From NCBI GenBank assembly GCA_030602615.1, contig JAUVZM010000012.1:1-52568 (forward strand): DNA of 52,568 nucleotides, in the 5' to 3' direction. The translations under genes were made by a program, and so were the position numbers. The notes below the pieces were generated by a model that was not told the DNA's origin, ran no database searches, and saw only the letters and a list, made by a program, of their open reading frames with translations. This document shows, in pieces, positions 8,736 through 14,981 of this stretch. The stretch comes from a bacterium (GTDB lineage: Bacteria > Armatimonadota > Zipacnadia > Zipacnadales > Zipacnadaceae). Within the stretch, counting starts at the first letter, position 1. Every line of letters begins with the position of its first letter.

Positions 8736-9599
8736 ATGGAGGATTTGCAGAGACGTGCTGATACTCTGATTGAAGCCCTCCCCTACATCCAACAGTGGGC
8801 GGGCAAGACCATTGTTGTCAAATATGGCGGCGCGGCGATGACCGACCCGCAGATGCAGGACAACGTTGCTCAAGACCTTGTGCTGCTGCGCTATGTAGGG
8901 ATAAATGTGGTCGTCGTGCACGGTGGCGGCCAACGAATCACTGAGATGATGAAACGCCTGGGCATCGAGCCTAAGTTCGCCGGCGGCCTGCGCGTGACCG
9001 ACGCCGAAACGATGGAGATCGCCCAGATGGTGCTGGTTGGCGATGTCAACCAGCAGCTTGTCTCCCTGCTCAACGCCGCCGGGGGACGGGCCGTGGGTCT
9101 ATCGGGCAAAGATGCCAATATGATCATCTCGCGCAAGAAGGAAAGTAGCGAGGGTGATCTAGGCTTCGTGGGGGAGATTGTGAGTATCGACACTGAAGTT
9201 ATCCATGTCTTGACCGAGGCAGGCTTTGTGCCGGTAATCTCCTCTATCGGAGGGGACGCTGAGGGTCAGAGCTACAATATCAATGCCGATACCGTCGCCG
9301 GCCAGCTAGCCGGCGAGCTGCAGGCGGTGAAACTCGTCACCCTCAGCGATGTAGCCGGCCTGCTGGAAGACCCCGATGATCCAACCACGCTGATTAGCAA
9401 GCTGACCGTTAGCGAGGCCAAGGTGCTCATCGCCGACGGAAATGTGGCCGAGGGGATGATCCCCAAGCTGGAAAGCTGCATTCAGGCCGTTGCGGGCGGA
9501 GTGGAGCGCGCCCACATAATTGACGGCTGCACTGCCCACGCGCTGCTGATGGAGCTGTTCACCGACGCAGGGATCGGGACGATGATAAGTACGGAATAG
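8736..9599 (+). CDS. argB: Acetylglutamate kinase
   Basis: The 287-residue cytoplasmic enzyme phosphorylates N-acetyl-L-glutamate in arginine biosynthesis. It shows the amino-acid-kinase signatures 'VVKYGGAAM' (phosphate binding), 'VVVVHGGG', 'GLRVTD', 'VGLSGKDA' and 'NINADTVAG'. The N-terminal helix (RADTLIEALPYIQQWAGK) is the one found in hexameric, arginine-inhibited forms. The ATG has AGGAG with seven-base spacing. No other arg gene is adjacent. A diverged copy of its last 63 bp lies at 10447-10509. Confidence 0.97.
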   Translation: MEDLQRRADTLIEALPYIQQWAGKTIVVKYGGAAMTDPQMQDNVAQDLVLLRYVGINVVVVHGGGQRITEMMKRLGIEPKFAGGLRVTDAETMEIAQMVLVGDVNQQLVSLLNAAGGRAVGLSGKDANMIISRKKESSEGDLGFVGEIVSIDTEVIHVLTEAGFVPVISSIGGDAEGQSYNINADTVAGQLAGELQAVKLVTLSDVAGLLEDPDDPTTLISKLTVSEAKVLIADGNVAEGMIPKLESCIQAVAGGVERAHIIDGCTAHALLMELFTDAGIGTMISTE

Positions 9600-9612
9600 C
9601 GTAACAGCATTG

Positions 9613-9648
9613 CGGGGAAACCCCTTTCTGAAGAAAGTGGTTTTCCCG
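9613..9648. terminator. Hairpin downstream of argB
   Basis: A long stem begins 14 bases after the argB stop. The inner stem is CTTTC/GAAAG with a TGAA loop, and after one mismatch it continues for about nine more pairs (CGGGGAAACC with GGTTTTCCCG, one G-U). No T-run follows, so it may stabilise the mRNA end or terminate weakly. It lies inside the segment bounded by the two argB 3' copies. Confidence 0.5.
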
Positions 9649-9716
9649 GTTTGACTGAGCTCGCCGAAGCCCACACCCCTTCTGCAAAGACTTTCAGTTG
9701 TGGCCGCGCGCTTGGG

Positions 9717-9740
9717 CCGCCTGCGGCAGCCCGCAGGCGG
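9717..9740. repeat. 10-bp GC-rich inverted repeat
   Basis: CCGCCTGCGG and CCGCAGGCGG pair perfectly around the loop CAGC. It lies about 50 bp beyond the stop codon of the minus-strand membrane-protein gene and could mark the 3' end of that transcript, although no T-run follows. Confidence 0.45.
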
Positions 9741-9791
9741 GTTGTAAATGCATCGGGCGCTGCACTTTTCGGCCGCCATCCGCCTCGGTTT

Positions 9792-10115
9792 TCAGCCGCC
9801 ATTCACAGCCCGAACCCAGACCATGGCCGCTACTGCAACAATGACTGCGATGACAGCCCCAAGGAGGCCGGTGAGGACCGCGCCTCTTGTGTGGCCGCGT
9901 GCCCATACCTTCTGGCGGATCTGGTGAATCGTAATAACGGTTCCGCCCACAAAGACCAAGGCCAGCAAGTCCCAAGCAGCCTCGTGGCGAAACACACCCC
10001 GGTACGCCACGTCAATGAGGAGTGCGAAGGACACGAAGGTGTAGGCCCATCGGTGACCGGCGTTTTCGACAGCCACCGTCCGCTCATCACGTCCCACTGA
10101 GGAAGTCATACTCAT
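9792..10115 (-). CDS. Small membrane protein paired with XRE regulator
   Basis: The 107-residue protein starts MSMTSSVGRDERTVAVENAGHR, then has about three hydrophobic segments: 'WAYTFVSFALLIDVAYRG', 'AWDLLALVFVGGTVITI' and 'GAVLTGLLGAVIAVIVAVAAMVW'. This layout (a cytoplasmic DER motif and 3-4 helices) is seen in small integral membrane proteins that are typically encoded next to a short XRE-type regulator. The ATG at 10113-10115 overlaps the regulator stop as ATGA and has AAAGGAG seven bases upstream. The longer open frame upstream is not used. Function unknown; the pair may be a mobile accessory module. Confidence 0.8.
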   Translation of the reverse strand: MSMTSSVGRDERTVAVENAGHRWAYTFVSFALLIDVAYRGVFRHEAAWDLLALVFVGGTVITIHQIRQKVWARGHTRGAVLTGLLGAVIAVIVAVAAMVWVRAVNGG

Positions 10116-10330
10116 GGTATTTCTCCTTTCACGAAGAACAGTTCGTCCACCCGTTTCTCGAGTTGGTTGGCAAGGAGGAAGGCCAGCAGCGCTAACGGAC
10201 AATATAGCCCCGTCTCGACGGCACTAATGGTTTGACGCGTCACGCCCACGAGGCCGGCGAGTTGCTCTTGCGAGAGCCCGCGCTCCGCGCGTGCGACTTT
10301 CAAACGGTTACCAAGTACCTGGGTCGCCAT
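10112..10330 (-). CDS. XRE-family helix-turn-helix regulator
   Basis: This 72-residue protein is almost only a Cro/C1-type DNA-binding domain: 'LKVARAERGLSQEQLAGLVG' and 'TRQTISAVETGLYCPLALLA' cover the five helices. The ATG at 10328-10330 follows a perfect GGAGGTGA ribosome binding site at seven-base spacing, which rules out the 37 extra upstream codons of the open frame. It is translationally coupled to the membrane protein and driven by a consensus promoter. The GLYCPLALL stretch replaces the usual 'GKYxPSLxLA'. It probably controls its own operon. Confidence 0.9.
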   Translation of the reverse strand: MATQVLGNRLKVARAERGLSQEQLAGLVGVTRQTISAVETGLYCPLALLAFLLANQLEKRVDELFFVKGEIP

Positions 10331-10351
10331 CGGGTCACCTCCATTGATGAT

Positions 10352-10380
10352 ATTATACAGTATACTTGTCAGAATGTCAA
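10352..10380 (-). promoter_or_regulatory. Perfect consensus promoter of the XRE module
   Basis: On the minus strand TTGACA (10380-10375) and TATAAT (10357-10352) are exactly 17 bases apart; both boxes match the sigma-70 consensus fully. It ends about 22 bp before the XRE start codon. Confidence 0.85.
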
Positions 10381-10402
10381 GTGTGGCAGGCAAGATGTCA
10401 AG
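10374..10402 (-). repeat. Two CTTGACAT direct repeats 21 bp apart
   Basis: On the minus strand CTTGACAT occurs at 10402-10395 and again at 10381-10374, exactly two helical turns apart; the second copy overlaps the -35 box. This spacing suits side-by-side binding of a dimeric regulator such as the XRE protein; that role is inferred. Confidence 0.4.
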
Positions 10403-10446
10403 AACAACAGGCGCGTTCGGATGGTGCCTCCCGAAAAGCACATCGC

Positions 10447-10509
10447 CATGCCTTGCTAATGGAGCTGTTCACCGACGCGGGGAGCGGCACGATGATAAGT
10501 GCGGAGTAG
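10447..10509 (+). pseudogene. Second copy of the argB 3' end
   Basis: Twenty codons plus a stop (HALLMELFTDAGSGTMISAE) match the argB C-terminus encoded at 9537-9599. By my count 54 of 63 bases agree; seven of the nine differences are synonymous. There is no start codon or upstream argB sequence, so it is a fragment. It was evidently once part of a functional argB from a related lineage, and it forms the right-hand boundary of the XRE/membrane module. Confidence 0.85.
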
Positions 10510-10526
10510 ACGACTGGCTACGACGC

Positions 10527-11552
10527 TCAGGGGCAAGGTGCCCGGAAGGTCTTGCCCTGCTTCGACGACCTCTCGGCATATTCCATTATGGCGATGGTGC
10601 GGGCGGCTTCTTCGGGCTTGACTACCAGTTCCGTACCCCTGGTCAGGTGCGCGGCGACATTGTCGTAAAACACCACGGGCTGCGATTTCGGGTATTCGAC
10701 CTCAACGTGGGCCGGGTAGCCCTTGACCTGGGTGTAGACAGTGAAGCTGCCTCCCCGCCAATCCTCAATCGCTCCCTCAGTTCCCAGAATACGCCAGCGG
10801 GGCCGCTCCACAAACGCCACGCTGGAAATCTGCACGTCAGCGACACAGCCCGTGTCAAAGCGAACAATCGCCTGGACCTGGTCCTCATTGGTCATCTGCT
10901 GCCAGACGACATCCTGGTGGAAGAAGCCACTAATGTGAGTCATCCTGGCCTCGGGAATAAGCCCCAGTACCCAGTCCAGGAGATGAGCGCCCCAGTCGTA
11001 GAACGCCCCACCCGATATCTGCTTATCTGACCGCCACCAATCGCGGGGCCTCTCCCAGCCGCCAAAGTATGCCTCGATATGAAAGACCTCGCCAATTAGG
11101 CCATCGCCAATGGCTTGCTTGATGGCCATATAGTCGCCGTCCCAGCGACGATTGTGGAAGACGGTGAGCATACAGTCATTGGCGCGGGCGGCCTGGATCA
11201 TCTTCTCGGCTTCGCGGTAGGTCAGACACATGGGCTTCTCGACTACCACGTGCTTGCCGGCGTTCAGGCACTGGATAGCCAGCCTGGCGTGGGTGTTGTG
11301 CGGAGTGATTAGCACGCACATATCCACCACATCGGCAGCGAGCATCTTGCTGGCACTGTCGAAGGTAAGAATCTCTTCACCCAAGTCCTTTCGCGCCTGC
11401 TGCAGGGCCTTGGGATCAATATCAGCCACCGCCACTGTCTCCAGGACGTCGGTCTGAGCGATGTAGTCGGCATGGTGCTTGGCCATTCCAAACTCAGCTC
11501 CGTAACCGATTAATCCAACTCGAACAAGCTCGGAGTTAGCCAGGCGATTCAT
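10527..11552 (-). CDS. Gfo/Idh/MocA-family oxidoreductase
   Basis: The 341-residue protein (from the ATG at 11550-11552, with GGGGAG eight bases upstream) has an N-terminal NAD(P)-binding Rossmann fold (VGLIGYGAEFGMAKHH), the family EKPM motif with its substrate lysine, and the catalytic-region motif 'GGAFYDWGAHLLDW' with Asp and His. These enzymes oxidise or reduce sugars and cyclitols in the cytoplasm. It overlaps the upstream fuculokinase-like gene by 17 bp, so they are one operon, and it probably acts on a related sugar or derivative. The longer open frame upstream is not needed. Confidence 0.88.
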   Translation of the reverse strand: MNRLANSELVRVGLIGYGAEFGMAKHHADYIAQTDVLETVAVADIDPKALQQARKDLGEEILTFDSASKMLAADVVDMCVLITPHNTHARLAIQCLNAGKHVVVEKPMCLTYREAEKMIQAARANDCMLTVFHNRRWDGDYMAIKQAIGDGLIGEVFHIEAYFGGWERPRDWWRSDKQISGGAFYDWGAHLLDWVLGLIPEARMTHISGFFHQDVVWQQMTNEDQVQAIVRFDTGCVADVQISSVAFVERPRWRILGTEGAIEDWRGGSFTVYTQVKGYPAHVEVEYPKSQPVVFYDNVAAHLTRGTELVVKPEEAARTIAIMEYAERSSKQGKTFRAPCP

Positions 11553-13071
11553 TAGTGTCTCTCCCCTCGTAGTAGCATTGTAATGCCGGCGGAATTTCCA
11601 TATACCGCTGGTAGAGCGAGGCATACTCCTCTGCCGCAACGGAGGGCTCATAGATAGTCTCGTTCATCTCGATGCTGCCGACAGCCTGCTGTATCGAGTC
11701 AAACTGCCCGGCGCCGGCCAGCGCGAACAACGCCGCGCCCAGCACTGTGGCCTCCTGCTGGGAGGTAGTCACCACCGGAAGCCCGCTGACATCAGCGCGA
11801 ATCTGGTTCCACAGATCATTGCGCGCCCCGCCGCCAACCACCCGAATACCCTCGGCCGTGAATCCGGTAGCCTTCTGGAGAATCTCCAGGGCCGAGCGCA
11901 TCTGGAAGCACAGGCCCTCCAGGCCGGCTCGATATATCTGGGCGGCAGTGGTATTCATTGTCAGGCCCAGAATCGTGCCCGCGGTATTGTACTTCTTAGT
12001 CGGCCCCGTGTCGGCGACAAACGAGGGAATGAGCGAAACCCCGTCTGCCCCGGGCGCGATTGCGCGGGCCGCTGCGATCATATCTTCATAACTCTCGGCG
12101 GGGCCTTCGCCGCTGCTGAATAGCTGCTGGCGAATCCACTCCAGAACGCCGCTGCCCATCATGAGCAGTTGCGGATTCCACAAATCGGGGAGGGCATCAC
12201 ACTCAAACAGCAACCCCTCCTCAAAGGCAAAGCGCGTGGGAGTAAACTCCTCAATGCGCAGCAGCAGAATCTCCCAGGTCCCGCTACTGAGCAGGGCTTC
12301 GCCGGGTTGCATGCCCGACCCATACGGGGCAAACTGGGTATCGTGTCCCGCCGCCACAACCAGCGTCCCTTCGGGCAAGCCGGTCTCTGCGGCGGCCTGG
12401 CTGTGGACTGTACCGATTACTCCCCCCGGCTCAACCCAATCCGGGAAGAATGACTCGTCCAACCCGGCCAGGTCGAGCATCTGGGCCGACCAGGCGCGGG
12501 TCTCCATATTCATAGCCATCATAGTGCCGGCAGCAGTGGGGTCAATGGACAGCTCCCCGCACAGCTTCATGCTCAGTATCCCCGGCATCATCAGCCAGCA
12601 GTCGGCCGTCTGCAGCGCCTCAGGAGCATTCTGGCGTAGCCACATCAGCCGCAGCAGCGTGTTGAAATAGATTATCTGATAGCCGGTCTGTTCAAATATC
12701 TCCCAGGGGTCGATCAATTCGGCAATCTCGGCGGTAAGCTGCTGGGTGCGCAGGCCCTGCCAGGAGATTATCGGATAGGTCAGCGTCCCATCAGAGCGCA
12801 CCGGCGCGCCATCAGCGCCGAAGGTAGTGACTGTCACCGCCGCAATACGAGTGGTATCAACTTGCTGGCAAACTTCCTGACACGCCCCTGCCAGCTTGCC
12901 CCAAACCTCCTCCACATCCCAGATGCGCCACTCATCACTGGCCGCCTGGGGCTGCGGGGCGGTCTTATTGCGACGACTGGCCGAAGCCAGAGTCTGCCCC
13001 CGGCTGTCCACAGCCATCACCCGCAGATTAGTCGCACCACAGTCAAATACGACAGCTACATCAGCGGCCAC
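11536..13071 (-). CDS. FGGY-family kinase, L-fuculokinase-like
   Basis: From the GTG at 13069-13071 (GGAGG six to seven bases upstream) the protein is 511 residues, close to FucK. It resembles E. coli L-fuculokinase along its length: 'VFDCGATNLRVMAVD' at the start, 'VTTFGADGAPV...YPIISW', 'AGHDTQFA' with the catalytic Asp, 'LSSGTWEIL', 'GVLEWIRQ' and 'VGGGARNDLWNQI'. FucK phosphorylates L-fuculose with ATP. The gene is followed by the oxidoreductase and is divergent from a winged-helix protein. L-fucose isomerase and aldolase are not in the window, so the exact sugar (fuculose, rhamnulose or another) is inferred. Confidence 0.85.
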   Translation of the reverse strand: MAADVAVVFDCGATNLRVMAVDSRGQTLASASRRNKTAPQPQAASDEWRIWDVEEVWGKLAGACQEVCQQVDTTRIAAVTVTTFGADGAPVRSDGTLTYPIISWQGLRTQQLTAEIAELIDPWEIFEQTGYQIIYFNTLLRLMWLRQNAPEALQTADCWLMMPGILSMKLCGELSIDPTAAGTMMAMNMETRAWSAQMLDLAGLDESFFPDWVEPGGVIGTVHSQAAAETGLPEGTLVVAAGHDTQFAPYGSGMQPGEALLSSGTWEILLLRIEEFTPTRFAFEEGLLFECDALPDLWNPQLLMMGSGVLEWIRQQLFSSGEGPAESYEDMIAAARAIAPGADGVSLIPSFVADTGPTKKYNTAGTILGLTMNTTAAQIYRAGLEGLCFQMRSALEILQKATGFTAEGIRVVGGGARNDLWNQIRADVSGLPVVTTSQQEATVLGAALFALAGAGQFDSIQQAVGSIEMNETIYEPSVAAEEYASLYQRYMEIPPALQCYYEGRDTNESPG

Positions 13072-13186
13072 GATCTCCCTCCTGCCGATTGCTCTGCCAG
13101 CCTGGTCGGGAAGTAAGAATTCGCCCCCAATGCGGCGGCGAAGACAGTGGCACCCCCATTCCCCGCAGCTCGGAGACTCTCCTCCC

Positions 13187-13215
13187 TTGCCCACCAATTC
13201 CAAAAACTGTATGAT
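13187..13215 (+). promoter_or_regulatory. Predicted promoter of the winged-helix gene
   Basis: TTGCCC (13187-13192) and TATGAT (13210-13215) are 17 bases apart in the divergent gap between the kinase and the winged-helix gene. The start codon is about 90 bp downstream. Confidence 0.45.
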
Positions 13216-13306
13216 GTCGCATAGTGGGGAGGATTTGCAGGACGGACGGCGAAGGATTCATTAGGTGGTAACTGCACTGCACCGTTATCGGGCAGGGGGG
13301 GGACTG

Positions 13307-13693
13307 ATGGATAAGCGAGTCGCGGAATTCGTAAGAGACGTGGCGCAGAGTATCGCGGGCCTGGCTGTCGCCCTGTATCTGCAGGACCATCCCAAGAGCT
13401 TCGATACAGCGGCCGGCTTAGCCCTGCGCCTGCGCCACCCCGTCGAAGCTATCGAACCGGTCATGGAACGCTTTGCTGACTACGGCCTGATCCGCAAGGT
13501 CACCTCTCGCGAAGGTTCGTATGCCTGCTACTCGCTGAATCGTACCCCCGCGATGTGGAATCTACTGTGCATGGTCAGCGAATCTTTCATTGACAACCCC
13601 GAAACCCGCAAGGAGATTGTGCGGATGCTGGTCTCACAGCGCCACCAGCAGGCAGCCGAAGAGCGCGAATCAACCCCGCCAGCCAATAGCTAA
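13307..13693 (+). CDS. Winged-helix DNA-binding protein
   Basis: The 128-residue protein (ATG at 13307 after a run of G that can act as ribosome binding site) contains 'SFDTAAGLALRLRHPVEAIEPVMERFADYGLIRKVTSREGSYACYSL' at roughly residues 30-80. This has the layout of a winged helix: a recognition helix, then a wing with a small hydrophobic hairpin. The C-terminus is Glu- and Gln-rich. It is divergent from the fuculokinase-like operon and may regulate it; this is inference from position. Its TAA shares the bases CTAA with the stop of the convergent amidotransferase gene. Confidence 0.7.
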   Translation: MDKRVAEFVRDVAQSIAGLAVALYLQDHPKSFDTAAGLALRLRHPVEAIEPVMERFADYGLIRKVTSREGSYACYSLNRTPAMWNLLCMVSESFIDNPETRKEIVRMLVSQRHQQAAEERESTPPANS

Positions 13694-14391
13694 TCCCTCA
13701 CCTCTGCCCCCGCTATCGCGAAGAAGTTACGCAGAATCTGGCGACCGTCGGGATAGTTATCTGTGTACAGCTCCGGATGGAACTGCACCCCGTAGATGGG
13801 GCGGCGGCAGTGGCCCACGGCCTGCAGCCGGCAGTGATCGTTGCTGGCCAGCAGCCGAAACTGGGGCGGCAAAGTCTTCACCTCGCAGAAGTGTAATTGC
13901 CGTACATATAACACCTCCGGCAGCCCCGCGAACAGAGGATCGGGATGAATAATCGTCACCGGCTGCATCCCGCTTTCCACAAAGTAGCCGGGGTGATAAT
14001 CCGGATCCCAATCCGGCTCGCCGGGCTGAAGGCGGCGCATCGGCTCATCGCAGAGCTCCTGGACGAGGCGGAAGTCCTCAGTGAAGACGTGCGCGAGGAG
14101 CTGATGCCCCCCGCAGATGCCCAGCACAGGAACCTCGACAGCATGCAGCAGGTCATATAGGCCGTACAGCTCAGAGAACTCCATCTCGTCCCAGCCGTGC
14201 CCGAAGCCGCTGATGACAATGGCGCGAATGGGATACTCATCCATTACCGCCGGCCCGACCCAGCAGTATCGCATCATTAAGCAGGGCCCGCCGGACAGCT
14301 CCTCGAATCGTAGCTTGTGCTGGAACAACGACTCGGCGGCCCGGCTCAGGTAGTCCTGTTCAGATTTGGCCATTGCCACGTACAAAACCAT
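13690..14391 (-). CDS. Class I glutamine amidotransferase-like protein
   Basis: This 233-residue stand-alone domain has the class I triad: the nucleophile in 'VLGICGGHQLLA' (about residues 92-103) and His-Glu in 'YGVQFHPELY' near residue 205. Such proteins hydrolyse glutamine or gamma-glutamyl compounds, or act as amidotransferase subunits. The partner synthetase is not in the window. The ATG has GAGG seven bases upstream. The substrate is unknown. Confidence 0.85.
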   Translation of the reverse strand: MVLYVAMAKSEQDYLSRAAESLFQHKLRFEELSGGPCLMMRYCWVGPAVMDEYPIRAIVISGFGHGWDEMEFSELYGLYDLLHAVEVPVLGICGGHQLLAHVFTEDFRLVQELCDEPMRRLQPGEPDWDPDYHPGYFVESGMQPVTIIHPDPLFAGLPEVLYVRQLHFCEVKTLPPQFRLLASNDHCRLQAVGHCRRPIYGVQFHPELYTDNYPDGRQILRNFFAIAGAEVRD

Positions 14392-14463
14392 TTGCGTACC
14401 TCATAGCTGTGATCATCTCACCACAATTTCTCGAAAACCTGCGTCTTTCCCTCCAATCTATGT

Positions 14464-14544
14464 TTAACCGTATCCGGAATTTGGTATACTATTGAAGATT
14501 GGCAACTCAATGAGGGTAAAGCCGGACGATATTGCCTGAGCCAC
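14464..14544 (-). pseudogene. Prepilin leader remnant, copy A
   Basis: On the minus strand a GTG opens MAQAISSGFTLIEL, which carries the type IV prepilin cleavage pattern G-FTLIEL, then runs into PIFNSIPNSGYG and a stop after 26 codons. No pilin body follows. Compared with copy B, all three base changes in the GFT codons are synonymous, and the start is GTG here and TTG there. This indicates descent from a real prepilin gene. Confidence 0.45.
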
Positions 14545-14603
14545 GCGGCTCAGGCAATCGTCTTTTTGGGCGCCGATTTGCCTGCATTGTGGGAGGGGCA
14601 CCC
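14502..14603 (+). repeat. 102-bp repeat, copy A
   Basis: This stretch matches 14829-14931 with a few substitutions and one indel. It begins with the reverse complement of the GFTLIEL codons, continues through a 16-bp hairpin and ends in GTGGGAGGGGCACCC. Confidence 0.85.
14525..14567 (+). terminator. Strong hairpin with T-run in repeat A
   Basis: GACGAT plus TGCCTGAGCC pairs with GGCTCAGGCA plus ATCGTC around a CACGC-type loop, with a two-base bulge, and TTTTT follows. On the plus strand this is a textbook intrinsic terminator, yet no plus-strand gene lies upstream. Confidence 0.65.
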
Positions 14604-14638
14604 ACCTTGCCCTGAGCCTGTCGAAGGGTGCCCCGACC
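14589..14638 (+). repeat. REP-like palindrome, copy 1
   Basis: GTGGGAGGGGCACCC begins the element and GGGTGCCCCGACC ends it; GGGGCACCC (14595-14603) pairs perfectly with GGGTGCCCC (14626-14634). The interior contains CCCTGAGCCTGTCGAAGGG, itself a palindromic sequence that I recall as common in many environmental genomes. Confidence 0.7.
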
Positions 14639-14754
14639 ATCGCCGCCTATGCTCGAGATAATCTTCTTTTGACTTTTGTATCAGCATAGACCGAACCTTT
14701 TGGCCGCTTCAGGCGTCTATAGGAGTTGACGGCCAGGGGCGACTCCCGGGCTAA

Positions 14755-14871
14755 TCAAGAAAATTGCCGAAAAATTCTCTTGAAAAAAGCTTTAGGACAC
14801 CGCCCTATGTGCCGACAAGATACAAGCAGCAACTCAATGAGCGTGAAACCGGACGATACTGCCTGAGCCAA
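14755..14871 (-). pseudogene. Prepilin leader remnant, copy B
   Basis: On the minus strand a TTG opens MAQAVSSGFTLIELLLV, then the reading frame degenerates (SCRHIGRCPK...) and stops after 38 codons. It shares the leader and cleavage motif with copy A about 327 bp away. A one-base indel lies just upstream of the shared frame, which argues that the ancestral start is this TTG/GTG. The hydrophobic helix of a pilin is truncated, so it is probably non-functional. Confidence 0.45.
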
Positions 14872-14931
14872 TCGGCTCAGGCAATCGTCTTTTTGGGTCC
14901 CCGATTTGCCTGCATTGTGGGAGGGGCACCC
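14829..14931 (+). repeat. 102-bp repeat, copy B
   Basis: Second copy in the same orientation, 327-328 bp downstream of copy A. The hairpin arms are identical in the two copies except for the bulge and loop bases. Confidence 0.85.
14852..14894 (+). terminator. Strong hairpin with T-run in repeat B
   Basis: The same 16-bp stem as in copy A, with the loop changed and a TTTTT run at 14890-14894. The plus-strand orientation again lacks an upstream gene. Confidence 0.65.
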
Positions 14932-14973
14932 CCTCACGTCCGCCGTAGCCTCGGCGCAGGCGGGTGCCCCGAC
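14917..14973 (+). repeat. REP-like palindrome, copy 2
   Basis: The ends are the same as in copy 1 (GGGGCACCC at 14923-14931 with GGGTGCCCC at 14962-14970). The interior is different: CACGTCCGCCGTAGC and a GC-rich return arm. It ends 9 bp from the pentapeptide-gene stop codon. Confidence 0.7.
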
Positions 14974-14981
14974 CGTGTGGC

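Larger units (their letters stand above)
14392..14981. other. 590-bp gene-free region with tandem repeats
   Basis: Between the amidotransferase start and the pentapeptide-gene stop no intact gene is visible. The stretch holds two copies of a ~102-bp repeat (14502-14603 and 14829-14931), each continuing into a REP-like palindrome. Between them, 14640-14828 has no recognisable gene. A TATACT at 14485-14490 lies just before the first copy, but its -35 is poor. Confidence 0.7.

Noticed and set aside
14502-14570. Possible c-di-GMP or other riboswitch in the repeat region
   Set aside because: The sequence GCAACTCAATGAG...CCGG lacks the conserved core of known riboswitches, and its other strand encodes a prepilin leader with synonymous changes.
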